The notes under the pieces are model-generated. The model saw only the letters and a program-made list of their open reading frames with translations. It was not told the DNA's origin and did no database searches. From assembly GCF_910592395.1 (NCBI RefSeq), contig NC_088320.1, positions 14,756,501 through 14,820,500 on the forward strand: DNA of 64,000 bases, written 5' to 3'. Both the position numbers and the translations under genes were made by a program. The DNA comes from Lineus longissimus. Lineage: Eukaryota; Nemertea; Pilidiophora; Heteronemertea; Lineidae. Shown here piece after piece: positions 10,745 to 22,308 of the stretch; position 1 is the stretch's first letter, and each line of letters begins with the position of its first letter.

Positions 10745-13700
10745 TGTAGCGATTCTTAGAAACGGGACGATGGGGGGTTACACTAAACTAACGGATCATG
10801 ACCGGCTTCACAGCTTGGCGTACGTCACAGAGTCCTGGTTGGTAAGCAGTCCTGGTAACGGACTGCGCGGACTCCAGAGCAACGGTCGTCACAGCCAATG
10901 ACGTCATGGGTGACGTCACGTCGTGGTGATTTGGCGAGACGGTAGGACCGGACATATTACGATATAAATCTAGCATTTGATACACCACGAGTTTTGTCTT
11001 GATTGTGGTTATTTTCGCAACTTAGATTTAGCGTTTATGTCACAACACGATCTAGATTACTAAACTAATGACGTAGATAAAGGTAACTGGCTCAATGTAT
11101 CAGTAAATGCGGGGACGGGAATAGGTTTGGCTGGTTGTGACGGCCCATGTGAGTATGTCCAGAGGAGTTAGGACATGTGGTGGTTGGCAGTTGGACGACA
11201 TGGAGATTGTCCCGGCCGCATAGCGGTTTGGATTCCCACCGTCACCCGCAATATACTTATTGAGACCAAGTACTATAGACTAGAAACTATAGAGGGACAG
11301 TTTGTCTGGTCTCCAGTTGTGATTGTGACGTGAAGACACCATGTCTCCAGACAGGGCGAATTGCCTCCTGCTATTCCTTATAGCATTTCGGACGACAATT
11401 GGGGGGTTGGGAAAAAGACATTCAACAAAACGCAAATCAATGTGCATGCAGGTAACGTAACAGGCTCAGGTTGGCCTCGGCTTGGGACGCCTGGGTCGAA
11501 GTGGCTGGCCTCGGTCGGTATGACCGTCTCAGTCATGGTTTGGGAATACGTTACTTAAATACCTTACACGCACACGTACCTCCGTCAAGTCGAAAGTCTT
11601 AACTTGAAAAATGTCTATCACTGATTTGATCCGAGGCCCAGCTGTGAATAAAGATATGTCTCTGAGGCATTTTTAGATTGTAACAACCAACGGTTTATGA
11701 CAGGACAAAGAACTCTAAATAAATGATTACGCAAGGAACCTGGTACGGCGCGGGCCTTTGGTTGCTATGGAAACTAGCCTATGGGCGCCATGGTCGCTGG
11801 CTCTTTGGGTCGGTTACGGAAACGCCATGGAAGCTGGCCTTGGTAAGGTATATTCGGACTCAGCGTAATCATTAAAAATGGAGAAGTTCTTTTAAAAACT
11901 AACTAATAGACATGTGCCTCAGAAACAGACCTCAGAGAAAGATCCGTACAGCTCATCGAAAAGGCGTTGCTACAATGTGGGATTCGTTTTAAATAATGGC
12001 CGACAAAGTCATAAGATAACTAATAACATATTATTTAAACTTCAAATGATAGGATAAGTATCTTATCCACGTCCTCGACGAAATATTCACAGATGATCAC
12101 TTATGGCATGTTTATATTTACGATGAGATGAAATTTGACTAAGTTCTAGCCTATGTCTAACAAGTTTACGCTCATGGCTGACGACCGACAGGCCCTGCTG
12201 GCCTAAGTAACACGCGCTGATTACGCGCGAAATGTTCAATGGACTGAACACTCAATGTACATGCAAGCATAGTGTGGTCATGGTATGGATGGAGTGAGTC
12301 TGATCAGAACTATTGGAACCCATGGCGGAGGTGGAATACGCCGGGTAGCCGGAATGGAAAGGCTACGGTCGCCGCCGGACCCCGGCTGGGGAGGCGCGAC
12401 AGGTTTGGTGCGTACCTGGGTTTGAGTCGATGTTGTCGGATTGACCACACGATCAAGACTGATAATACTGGAAAAAGCACGTCTTTTATAGCAAAATGAC
12501 GCAGTCCCCAGCCAATCAGCGTCGCGGATTCGCGTCGCGATTTGGCAGAAACGGGAATTTTTGTAAGAAATTCTGACAAAACTCACTCTAAAACTACAGT
12601 TAGAAAATGAATATCAAAAATCGTCTCGTACAAAAGTTTCTTTTACCGGTAAGGAACACACTAGCCGTAAAAGAGAAAAATCTAACGAGCGGTTCCAAAG
12701 TTAATAAAGTTTGAAGTTAGATCCCCAAGGTTTTTTGAGAAACGGCTCCTAAGCCATTTCACAGTAGCAAGATTGACGGAGTTACGACTTTCCCACCGAC
12801 TAATCCGCAAAAGTTATGAAAACGGCTCGTAGGATTTTACTTAAACTTTGACAATATGTCTTGATGATAAAGAAGAACATATTTCCAGAATTTGGGCAAA
12901 ATCGCCTCGCTAGATAAATATTTACACACATTTCCGCACACCAGCCGGAGACAATTTCAAATACGGCGTCAATGCGTAAAGCGATACAACAATGACGCTT
13001 TCTCCCATGTTGCGCTGAACGAACTTACTAATATTACAAAAACGGCTCGTACAAAATTGCTGAAACTTAAACAAGCCATGTTCATAGTATCAAACACAAT
13101 ACTCATACAATTTGATCGAAATCGATTCGACAGAAGAAAATATGTAGACTTTTCCGCACATCGGGAGGGTAAATTCTACGACGTGACGTCAGCCATTGGC
13201 CTTTACAAAATGACGACGAAAACCACCTAAAGGTCGAAATAGATGCTAAATAATTCAGTAACTGGCTAATCCGTCGCGGAATTGAATATATTACAAGAGA
13301 GATATGGTATGCAAGATCGAGTAAACGAGATTTGACGAAAATTCAACGAGTAGTTTTTAAGATATTTGAAGTTACGCGCGGTATTGGTGAAACAAAAGAT
13401 CCCGCATGGCGCGCCATGTTTCAGGCCTTGCCATGACAACAGGCGAGAGGGTGTCCCGAAAATATCGCCAAAATACACCAACTTTCCCACAACCGAAATA
13501 ATATTTATAGATATGATGAAGTTCGTCAAATACTCGAATATCAATTTGTAAAGTAATAATAAATTCGTACGAGGCAATTTTAAATCATGACGTTTCTCCG
13601 AGAAGTGGAGAAAGGAAGTGCGAGCGGCCTCATGCACGTGCACAATGGCCGAATATAGCAGACGACAAGTAAAACGGTGAGGTCGACAATATTGCCAATT

Positions 13701-14701
13701 TTGACGAAAGTACTCGGACTGCACGGCTAAATCTGGTTCAGGCTATAGATAAATGCTATGACTATCGTAGTACAAACTTATAACGGATTCTAACGAGGAA
13801 AATTCTGGCTATAAAGCTTTCCACGAAATGGACAGATGCGTGATCGTACCACGAGATCCAGACACCAGTCGACAGGTGAAATGACAGTGGTGACAAACGA
13901 TGTGAATTTTGACAATGGCGTATGAGTTTCATACACAAAATTTGGTCAAGCATGCGGCCAAATGTCTCAACCATCGTAATATGAAGTTATAGGAAATTCC
14001 AATGAGCAAAAATCGAGATAAAGAAGGTACGAATCCAACTTGGTGCGAAACCCACAAAACCCATTTTGACAAGATGGCGGCGCCCAATTATAAAGTGGGC
14101 GAACCGCTATAAAGTATTAAATTGGATTCCCCAAGGATGTCAACTTGGAGAAGGAAGATAGGTAGTTCAGAGAACAGTGTCTCTGGAACTGTTTTAGGTG
14201 AAATATGGTTGATTTTAACGAGCGACTTTGTTAGATTCTGACCCGAAAATCTCGACTCCACTCACAAACGATAGACAGTTTTACAAACAGCTGATTGTGT
14301 ACAAAATGTACACTGTACATGATACATGTAATACTATACGTGAAGATGAGTCACAGCGTCTCTGTGCTGCATTACACTCAAATTGTGCAATGTCAATGCT
14401 AAAAACAAAACTGGCGGCAGATTTGAAAGATAAATTTATCAGTCCATGATAGAAGTCCAAAATACACAGGATATTGAGGGAGATGCTTGACAAAATCTTA
14501 AACCTGTTAAACTCAAGTGGGTACCAATCTGGTTGGGCAAATAGGGGATTTAAGATAAAATAAGTAGTATAACTTACTTTGAAAGAAAGGTGTCGTGAAA
14601 GAGGGGTATTCAAGATGGAGGGAAAGACAATGTGAAACTATGTATAAGATAGTTTAAGGGACACATAATTTTGAAACCCGACATTTGCCGAAAATGTTAC
14701 A
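10745..14701 (-). repeat. LTR (3' LTR in element orientation)
   Basis: Offset from the other LTR is a constant 7435 bases across the repeat, and all open frames in the two copies translate identically, so the insertion is young. No convincing gene is visible inside. Several short ORFs (65-152 codons) lack domains and low-complexity or codon signals. An LTR of almost 4 kb is exceptional for an animal element. Confidence 0.95.
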
Positions 14702-14713
14702 CAGCCCCCAACC
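14702..14713 (-). other. Polypurine-like tract next to the 3' LTR
   Basis: Read on the minus strand, GGTTGGGGGCTG directly precedes the LTR end TGTAACA. This is the place where plus-strand priming by a purine tract is expected. It is less pure than a classical tract, so moderate confidence. Confidence 0.5.
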
Positions 14714-14779
14714 AAAATTCGAACCCAGTCGAATTTAACATGTGAAAAATTATGTCAAGCTCTCAATAAAAAAACGCGT

Positions 14780-16129
14780 CTACATGGGAAACTCCCAACA
14801 CTCCTCCGTCGTCTTCTGAGTGCCGTTAGGCAGGATCTCCGTAACTTTCCTCGTGTATCTTCTGGGGATGACTCCGTCAAACACGTTCTTCGGTAGGTAT
14901 TTGGTTGCTGGCTTCACCTTCGGTACCCGTGGTTTCAGAAAAGGTGGACAGGGGGGTCTAAACGCGGCCATGTCCTGTGGCATGGACAGGTCTGTTCTAA
15001 GATTTCCTTGGCCCACCCGCTTGGTCGGGGACACCACCACAACCTTCTCAAGGCGAGTTGCCTCTGGCTGCTGATTTCCGGATGTGGCGGAGGCCTCAAT
15101 CGGTAGTTCAGGCCTTGGCGGTTTAGCAATTGGACCAACCTCGGCCGAGCATGGTGGAACACTATCGATCTGCTGGCACGGTGGAACCTGGTCTGGCGTG
15201 TCCAGAGTCGGACCGGACAGGCGGCAGGGGCTACTATGGGTGTTAGACAGCTGATTTATGGTCAGACCAACTGGACTGTCGGGGCTCTCCACGACCGATC
15301 GGTCCACAGTCACGGTGGGGCTTGCTGGCCGGCTGGGGCTTGCTGCCGGGCTGCCGGTAGAGCTGGCAGCAGGACTATACCTCCCTAAGTCCGGGTCCGC
15401 CATGGCTTCACGGAATGGGTCCTGCGTCGGCGTGTCGAACGCACTTATCATCATTTCATTGGAGTCGGCGCGGTCCTCGAACGGGTAATCTGGCTCGGGA
15501 TCCGTCTCTTTGGCGGGGGGTTCAATGCGTGACGCCTCAGCCCTGCTAATTTGTTTCTCGGCAGCCTCATGGAATCTGGCCTCCACTGTCGCTCTGCGTG
15601 CTGCCTTCGTGGAGCTGGGTTTGAACAATCTGACATGGGCGTCAGGCTCACCTTCCGAGGACGACTTAGTTTTCATTGGGTTGGCGGGCCCGTGGCGCTT
15701 GGTGGCCGACGACACTCGCTTTCCTGAGGGTGTTTGGGTCGGGGACTCATCCCCAAAGCATTCTTTCATGAGGCGGGCTTCTAACTCGCATGGTGGCGAT
15801 GATGGAGCCGCGACGGACACCTCGTCCGCCTCGGAGCATACAGACTCCCAATCATCGCACGAGTCGTCACTTTTTTCTTCTTCCTTATCATGGCTATCTT
15901 TCGGCGGCGGTGGTAGTGGTGCTCTGCGGCAGCCGGCTCTGTGGCCCAGAAACTTTAACCGGTTGGTGAATACAGCTTGGCAGAAACGACACTCGAACAA
16001 CTCGGCCGGTTTACCTCTTCTCGTTGGTTTTACTATCTTAGACCTCATGGTAGGGACCGTCGGGTTTGAAGCGGGTTTGTAGATGGTTTTCATTTTGGGG
16101 AGTGTCGGTATTGATGGTTGGTTCTGAAA
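14780..16129 (-). CDS. Retroelement-borne C2HC zinc-finger, proline/serine-rich protein, unknown
   Basis: The frame encodes about 450 residues from a likely splice acceptor (TTTCTTTTGCCTCTCGTTTCAG on the minus strand, ending near 16130; TACTAAC branch-like motif about 30 bases before it) or from the ATG near 16093. It has one C2HC finger (CRFC...HRAGC), then a long acidic/Ser-Pro-rich disordered region, and ends LPNGTQKTTEECWEF. The upstream ORF at 16152-16427 ends in a related module ([15 protein letters not shown]). I do not recognise the family. It may be gag-like, or another captured host sequence. Longer translation upstream of the acceptor is probably intron. Confidence 0.5.
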   Translation of the reverse strand, partial: FQNQPSIPTLPKMKTIYKPASNPTVPTMRSKIVKPTRRGKPAELFECRFCQAVFTNRLKFLGHRAGCRRAPLPPPPKDSHDKEEEKSDDSCDDWESVCSEADEVSVAAPSSPPCELEARLMKECFGDESPTQTPSGKRVSSATKRHGPANPMKTKSSSEGEPDAHVRLFKPSSTKAARRATVEARFHEAAEKQISRAEASRIEPPAKETDPEPDYPFEDRADSNEMMISAFDTPTQDPFREAMADPDLGRYSPAASSTGSPAASPSRPASPTVTVDRSVVESPDSPVGLTINQLSNTHSSPCRLSGPTLDTPDQVPPCQQIDSVPPCSAEVGPIAKPPRPELPIEASATSGNQQPEATRLEKVVVVSPTKRVGQGNLRTDLSMPQDMAAFRPPCPPFLKPRVPKVKPATKYLPKNVFDGVIPRRYTRKVTEILPNGTQKTTEECWEFPM

Positions 16130-16151
16130 CGAGAGGCAAAAGAAAACTTGG

Positions 16152-16427
16152 TTAGTAAAATTCCCAAGTTTCCTCTGTGATTCTGACCACTCCGCTTGGC
16201 AGGGGCTGGCGGCGCACACGGTGGAGCGTTTTTGGACCGAGAACCCGGAATCCGACATCGCCGATGCAGGGACGTGATGCATCCGGGTGCATGTCCTCCA
16301 GGGTGAGGATCTCTTCCTCCATCTGCTGTGCTTCCGGCTTCGGTTGGCTCATTGGCGCGCGCACTTTGATCATTCTGTCCTTGGGTACCGGCCGGCTGTG
16401 TTCTTCTATGGCATGTCGCATTGCCAT
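16152..16427 (-). CDS. Retroelement ORF upstream of the zinc-finger ORF, unknown
   Basis: This 91-residue ORF ends [14 protein letters not shown], matching the last residues of the downstream ORF (LPNG..KTTEECWEF). The two may be duplicated exons or alternative 3' ends. The stop is within 30 bases of the TACTAAC branch-like motif and splice acceptor of the next ORF. It begins only ~30 bases from the junction with antisense dynein sequence, so its 5' part may have been replaced by the captured segment. Confidence 0.4.
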   Translation of the reverse strand: MAMRHAIEEHSRPVPKDRMIKVRAPMSQPKPEAQQMEEEILTLEDMHPDASRPCIGDVGFRVLGPKTLHRVRRQPLPSGVVRITEETWEFY

Positions 16428-16456
16428 CTTCTTGTTTCCGAAAACCTGCTCACACC

Positions 16457-18169
16457 CTGTGTAAGGAGTTGCTCTCCAAACAGGACCATTACGATTGGGG
16501 TCTTAGGGCCATCAAGTCTGTACTTGTCGTGGCTGGTGCGCTCAAGAGGAGTGATCGTGGCCGTCCAGAGGACCAAGTCTTGATGAGAGCTCTGCGTGAT
16601 TTCAACACACCAAAGATCGTCACAGATGATTTGCCCATCTTCATGGGTCTTATCGGCGACCTGTTCCCGGCTCTTGATGTACCGAGGAAGAGGGACATGG
16701 ACTTTGAAAAAGATATCAGAAAAGCAGCGGTTGACCTCAAACTTCAACCTGAGGACAGCTTCATCATCAAGATTGTCCAGCTCAAGGAATTGTTTGAAGT
16801 ACGTCACTCCGTCTTCGTCATTGGAAATGCGGGTTCTGGTAAAAGTCAGGTGTGGAGGTCCTTGATCAGGACGTACCAGAACATGAAGGTGAAACCAACA
16901 GCCGTCGATCTGAACCCCAAGGCTGTCACTAACGATGAATTGTTTGGTGTCATCAATCCATCAACCAGAGAGTGGAAAGATGGTCTTTTCTCAACCATCA
17001 TGAGGGACATGGCAAACATCGGTGCCCAGGACGGACCAGGAGCTCGCTGGATTGTCCTTGATGGTGACATTGATCCTATGTGGATCGAGTCCCTCAACAC
17101 TGTCATGGACGACAACAAAGTGTTGACGTTGGCCAGTAATGAGCGTATCGCCCTCACTCCAATGATGCGTCTGCTGTTCGAGATCAGTCACTTGAAGACC
17201 GCTACTCCTGCTACTGTGTCCAGAGCTGGTATCCTCTATGTAAATCCTTCCGATTTGGGTTGGAATCCGTACGTGACCAGCTGGATTGATACTAGGGAAG
17301 TCCAATCTGAGAGGGCCAACCTCACCATCCTCTTCGACAAGTACGTGCCAACTTGCTTGGATGTCCTGCGAACACGTTTCAAGAAGATCACACCAATCGC
17401 TGAAGTCAGTCAGATCCAGATGTTGTGCAACCTGCTCGAGTGCTTGTTGACACCAGAAAACACCCCTCCTGACTGCTCGAAGGAGCTGTACGAGCTGTAC
17501 TTTGCTTTCGCTTGCGTCTGGGCCTTCGGTGGTGCCATGTTCCAGGATCAGTTGATCGACTACAGGGTGGAGTTCACAAAGTGGTGGATCACTGAGTTCA
17601 AGACGATCAAATTCCCGCACCAGGGCACAGTGTTTGACTACTTCATTGACGAGGAGTCAAAGAAATTTGAACCCTGGACCAAGAGGATTGCCAAGTTCGA
17701 ACTTGATCCAGACCTTCCATTGCAGGCTGCTCTGGTTCACACTTCCGAGACGATGCGAGTACGATACTTCCTGGACATGTTGATCGAAAAACGTCGCCCT
17801 TGCATGTTGGTTGGTAATGCCGGTGTGGGCAAGACTGTCCTCCTCCAAGACAAACTGAACAGCTTATCAGAGGACTGGATGGTTGCAAATGTTCCATTCA
17901 ATTTCTACACCACATCCGAGATGTTACAGCGCATCCTTGAGAAACCGTTGGAAAAGAAAGCTGGACGTAACTTTGGCCCGCCCGGAACCAAACGCCTCAT
18001 CTACTTCATTGACGACATGAACATGCCAGAGGTCGACATGTACTTCACCGTGCAACCGCACACGTTGATTCGTCAGCATCTTGACTACAGCCATTGGTTT
18101 GACAGGCATAAGCTCTCCCTGAAGGAGATCCACAACACGCAGTATGTGTCTTGTATGAATCCCACCGCT
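16457..18169 (+). pseudogene. Captured axonemal dynein heavy-chain cDNA fragment (AAA1 end to AAA3)
   Basis: About 571 intronless codons are clearly dynein heavy chain, outer-arm beta type (DNAH9/11/17-like). They begin [19 protein letters not shown] at the end of AAA1. The AAA2 Walker A is [11 protein letters not shown], with [14 protein letters not shown] following. The AAA3 Walker A is GNAGVGKT, with the [11 protein letters not shown] Walker B. Family similarity stops at CMNPTA. Native genes of this family are split by many introns, so this derives from a spliced mRNA. It is antisense to the retroelement, lacks an ATG (the frame opens with TTG) and has no motor C-terminus, so it should not make dynein. 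There are no frame-breaking mutations, so capture was recent. Confidence 0.93.
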
Positions 18170-18176
18170 GTCACCA
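18157..18176 (-). other. Primer-binding site complementary to tRNA-Leu 3' end
   Basis: Read on the minus strand, TGGTGACAGCGGTGGGATTC begins three bases inside the LTR. Its complement ends in CCA and matches the 3' end of animal tRNA-Leu (AAG type; ...GAATCCCACCGCTGCCACCA from memory, one mismatch). Bases 18157-18169 are at the same time the codons for the dynein residues before family similarity stops. Confidence 0.85.
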
Positions 18177-18179
18177 AAT

Positions 18180-21100
18180 TGTAGCGATTCTTAGAAACGG
18201 GACGATGGGGGGTTACACTAAACTAACGGATCATGACCGGCTTCACAGCTTGGCGTACGTCACAGAGTCCTGGTTGGTAAGCAGTCCTGGTAACGGACTG
18301 CGCGGACTCCAGAGCAACGGTCGTCACAGCCAATGACGTCATGGGTGACGTCACGTCGTGGTGATTTGGCGAGACGGTAGGACCGGACATATTACGATAT
18401 AAATCTAGCATTTGATACACCACGAGTTTTGTCTTGATTGTGGTTATTTTCGCAACTTAGATTTAGCGTTTATGTCACAACACGATCTAGATTACTAAAC
18501 TAATGACGTAGATAAAGGTAACTGGCTCAATGTATCAGTAAATGCGGGGACGGGAATAGGTTTGGCTGGTTGTGACGGCCCATGTGAGTATGTCCAGAGG
18601 AGTTAGGACATGTGGTGGTTGGCAGTTGGACGACATGGAGATTGTCCCGGCCGCATAGCGGTTTGGATTCCCACCGTCACCCGCAATATACTTATTGAGA
18701 CCAAGTACTATAGACTAGAAACTATAGAGGGACAGTTTGTCTGGTCTCCAGTTGTGATTGTGACGTGAAGACACCATGTCTCCAGACAGGGCGAATTGCC
18801 TCCTGCTATTCCTTATAGCATTTCGGACGACAATTGGGGGGTTGGGAAAAAGACATTCAACAAAACGCAAATCAATGTGCATGCAGGTAACGTAACAGGC
18901 TCAGGTTGGCCTCGGCTTGGGACGCCTGGGTCGAAGTGGCTGGCCTCGGTCGGTATGACCGTCTCAGTCATGGTTTGGGAATACGTTACTTAAATACCTT
19001 ACACGCACACGTACCTCCGTCAAGTCGAAAGTCTTAACTTGAAAAATGTCTATCACTGATTTGATCCGAGGCCCAGCTGTGAATAAAGATATGTCTCTGA
19101 GGCATTTTTAGATTGTAACAACCAACGGTTTATGACAGGACAAAGAACTCTAAATAAATGATTACGCAAGGAACCTGGTACGGCGCGGGCCTTTGGTTGC
19201 TATGGAAACTAGCCTATGGGCGCCATGGTCGCTGGCTCTTTGGGTCGGTTACGGAAACGCCATGGAAGCTGGCCTTGGTAAGGTATATTCGGACTCAGCG
19301 TAATCATTAAAAATGGAGAAGTTCTTTTAAAAACTAACTAATAGACATGTGCCTCAGAAACAGACCTCAGAGAAAGATCCGTACAGCTCATCGAAAAGGC
19401 GTTGCTACAATGTGGGATTCGTTTTAAATAATGGCCGACAAAGTCATAAGATAACTAATAACATATTATTTAAACTTCAAATGATAGGATAAGTATCTTA
19501 TCCACGTCCTCGACGAAATATTCACAGATGATCACTTATGGCATGTTTATATTTACGATGAGATGAAATTTGACTAAGTTCTAGCCTATGTCTAACAAGT
19601 TTACGCTCATGGCTGACGACCGACAGGCCCTGCTGGCCTAAGTAACACGCGCTGATTACGCGCGAAATGTTCAATGGACTGAACACTCAATGTACATGCA
19701 AGCATAGTGTGGTCATGGTATGGATGGAGTGAGTCTGATCAGAACTATTGGAACCCATGGCGGAGGTGGAATACGCCGGGTAGCCGGAATGGAAAGGCTA
19801 CGGTCGCCGCCGGACCCCGGCTGGGGAGGCGCGACAGGTTTGGTGCGTACCTGGGTTTGAGTCGATGTTGTCGGATTGACCACACGATCAAGACTGATAA
19901 TACTGGAAAAAGCACGTCTTTTATAGCAAAATGACGCAGTCCCCAGCCAATCAGCGTCGCGGATTCGCGTCGCGATTTGGCAGAAACGGGAATTTTTGTA
20001 AGAAATTCTGACAAAACTCACTCTAAAACTACAGTTAGAAAATGAATATCAAAAATCGTCTCGTACAAAAGTTTCTTTTACCGGTAAGGAACACACTAGC
20101 CGTAAAAGAGAAAAATCTAACGAGCGGTTCCAAAGTTAATAAAGTTTGAAGTTAGATCCCCAAGGTTTTTTGAGAAACGGCTCCTAAGCCATTTCACAGT
20201 AGCAAGATTGACGGAGTTACGACTTTCCCACCGACTAATCCGCAAAAGTTATGAAAACGGCTCGTAGGATTTTACTTAAACTTTGACAATATGTCTTGAT
20301 GATAAAGAAGAACATATTTCCAGAATTTGGGCAAAATCGCCTCGCTAGATAAATATTTACACACATTTCCGCACACCAGCCGGAGACAATTTCAAATACG
20401 GCGTCAATGCGTAAAGCGATACAACAATGACGCTTTCTCCCATGTTGCGCTGAACGAACTTACTAATATTACAAAAACGGCTCGTACAAAATTGCTGAAA
20501 CTTAAACAAGCCATGTTCATAGTATCAAACACAATACTCATACAATTTGATCGAAATCGATTCGACAGAAGAAAATATGTAGACTTTTCCGCACATCGGG
20601 AGGGTAAATTCTACGACGTGACGTCAGCCATTGGCCTTTACAAAATGACGACGAAAACCACCTAAAGGTCGAAATAGATGCTAAATAATTCAGTAACTGG
20701 CTAATCCGTCGCGGAATTGAATATATTACAAGAGAGATATGGTATGCAAGATCGAGTAAACGAGATTTGACGAAAATTCAACGAGTAGTTTTTAAGATAT
20801 TTGAAGTTACGCGCGGTATTGGTGAAACAAAAGATCCCGCATGGCGCGCCATGTTTCAGGCCTTGCCATGACAACAGGCGAGAGGGTGTCCCGAAAATAT
20901 CGCCAAAATACACCAACTTTCCCACAACCGAAATAATATTTATAGATATGATGAAGTTCGTCAAATACTCGAATATCAATTTGTAAAGTAATAATAAATT
21001 CGTACGAGGCAATTTTAAATCATGACGTTTCTCCGAGAAGTGGAGAAAGGAAGTGCGAGCGGCCTCATGCACGTGCACAATGGCCGAATATAGCAGACGA

Positions 21101-22136
21101 CAAGTAAAACGGTGAGGTCGACAATATTGCCAATTTTGACGAAAGTACTCGGACTGCACGGCTAAATCTGGTTCAGGCTATAGATAAATGCTATGACTAT
21201 CGTAGTACAAACTTATAACGGATTCTAACGAGGAAAATTCTGGCTATAAAGCTTTCCACGAAATGGACAGATGCGTGATCGTACCACGAGATCCAGACAC
21301 CAGTCGACAGGTGAAATGACAGTGGTGACAAACGATGTGAATTTTGACAATGGCGTATGAGTTTCATACACAAAATTTGGTCAAGCATGCGGCCAAATGT
21401 CTCAACCATCGTAATATGAAGTTATAGGAAATTCCAATGAGCAAAAATCGAGATAAAGAAGGTACGAATCCAACTTGGTGCGAAACCCACAAAACCCATT
21501 TTGACAAGATGGCGGCGCCCAATTATAAAGTGGGCGAACCGCTATAAAGTATTAAATTGGATTCCCCAAGGATGTCAACTTGGAGAAGGAAGATAGGTAG
21601 TTCAGAGAACAGTGTCTCTGGAACTGTTTTAGGTGAAATATGGTTGATTTTAACGAGCGACTTTGTTAGATTCTGACCCGAAAATCTCGACTCCACTCAC
21701 AAACGATAGACAGTTTTACAAACAGCTGATTGTGTACAAAATGTACACTGTACATGATACATGTAATACTATACGTGAAGATGAGTCACAGCGTCTCTGT
21801 GCTGCATTACACTCAAATTGTGCAATGTCAATGCTAAAAACAAAACTGGCGGCAGATTTGAAAGATAAATTTATCAGTCCATGATAGAAGTCCAAAATAC
21901 ACAGGATATTGAGGGAGATGCTTGACAAAATCTTAAACCTGTTAAACTCAAGTGGGTACCAATCTGGTTGGGCAAATAGGGGATTTAAGATAAAATAAGT
22001 AGTATAACTTACTTTGAAAGAAAGGTGTCGTGAAAGAGGGGTATTCAAGATGGAGGGAAAGACAATGTGAAACTATGTATAAGATAGTTTAAGGGACACA
22101 TAATTTTGAAACCCGACATTTGCCGAAAATGTTACA
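18180..22136 (-). repeat. LTR (5' LTR in element orientation)
   Basis: This is the same 3957-bp sequence as 10745-14701. In the element's direction it precedes the primer-binding site, so it is the 5' LTR. I see no gene inside. Confidence 0.95.
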
Positions 22137-22140
22137 ATGG
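22137..22140. repeat. Target-site duplication of nested LTR element, right (ATGG)
   Basis: ATGG directly follows the LTR end TTACA and matches 10741-10744. Confidence 0.92.
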
Positions 22141-22210
22141 CATTGCCCCCAACAAAAGCAGTCGCATTAGCTACTGCTCCAAAAATTGTAGTTAAAATCA
22201 TGCCAGCCAT
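22137..22210 (-). pseudogene. Polinton-1 small coiled-coil membrane protein, 5' part (split by LTR element)
   Basis: The ATG at 22210 lies in AAAATAAATG. The first ~24 codons form a hydrophobic N-terminus that aligns with the start of the Polinton-2 protein at 52183 (MAG, small hydrophobic residues, then AF.G). The frame continues at 10740 and below. The LTR element lies in its codon ~25. Confidence 0.88.
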
Positions 22211-22231
22211 TTATTTTATAAAAATGTTCGT

Positions 22232-22306
22232 TCAATATGCCGAAAATGGCATATTGATTTTTTTTTAAAAAATTTCTTCAACAAGGGCTAACAATTTGCT
22301 AGCCCT
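22232..22306. repeat. Two intergenic hairpins (Polinton-1)
   Basis: At 22232-22257 TCAATATGCC and GGCATATTGA are arms around GAAAAT. At 22284-22306 AGGGCTA and TAGCCCT are arms around ACAATTTGC. Both lie just beyond the stop codon at 22309 of the next minus-strand gene, so 3'-end hairpins are a reasonable reading. Confidence 0.5.
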
Positions 22307-22308
22307 GT

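Larger units (their letters stand above)
10745..22136 (-). mobile_element. Long-LTR retroelement without visible pol, carrying host cDNA
   Basis: Two 3957-bp direct repeats with TG...CA ends (LTRs) flank a 3.5-kb interior (14702-18179) and are bounded by ATGG duplications. The orientation is minus: a primer-binding site complementary to the tRNA-Leu 3' end lies three bases inside the LTR at 18180, and a G-rich polypurine-like tract (GGTTGGGGGC on the minus strand) abuts the other LTR at 14702. There is no reverse transcriptase, integrase or protease. It resembles the large retrotransposon derivatives (LARDs) described in plants, which must be mobilised in trans. The interior holds a zinc-finger/proline-rich ORF and an antisense dynein fragment. 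Confidence 0.93.

Noticed and set aside
10788-14613. Short ORFs inside the LTR (65-152 codons), repeated at 18223-22048
   Set aside because: They appear twice only because the LTR is duplicated; no domains, overlapping frames on both strands, no start context.
14718-14740. TTCGAACCC near the left LTR as a primer-binding site, making the element plus-oriented
   Set aside because: There is no TGG at the LTR edge and the flanks do not pair as a tRNA T-arm. The opposite end has a 20-base tRNA-Leu match three bases from the LTR.
16421-18184. Functional dynein heavy-chain gene
   Set aside because: Only AAA1 end to AAA3 is present, there is no ATG, both ends are retroelement sequence, and it is antisense to the element.
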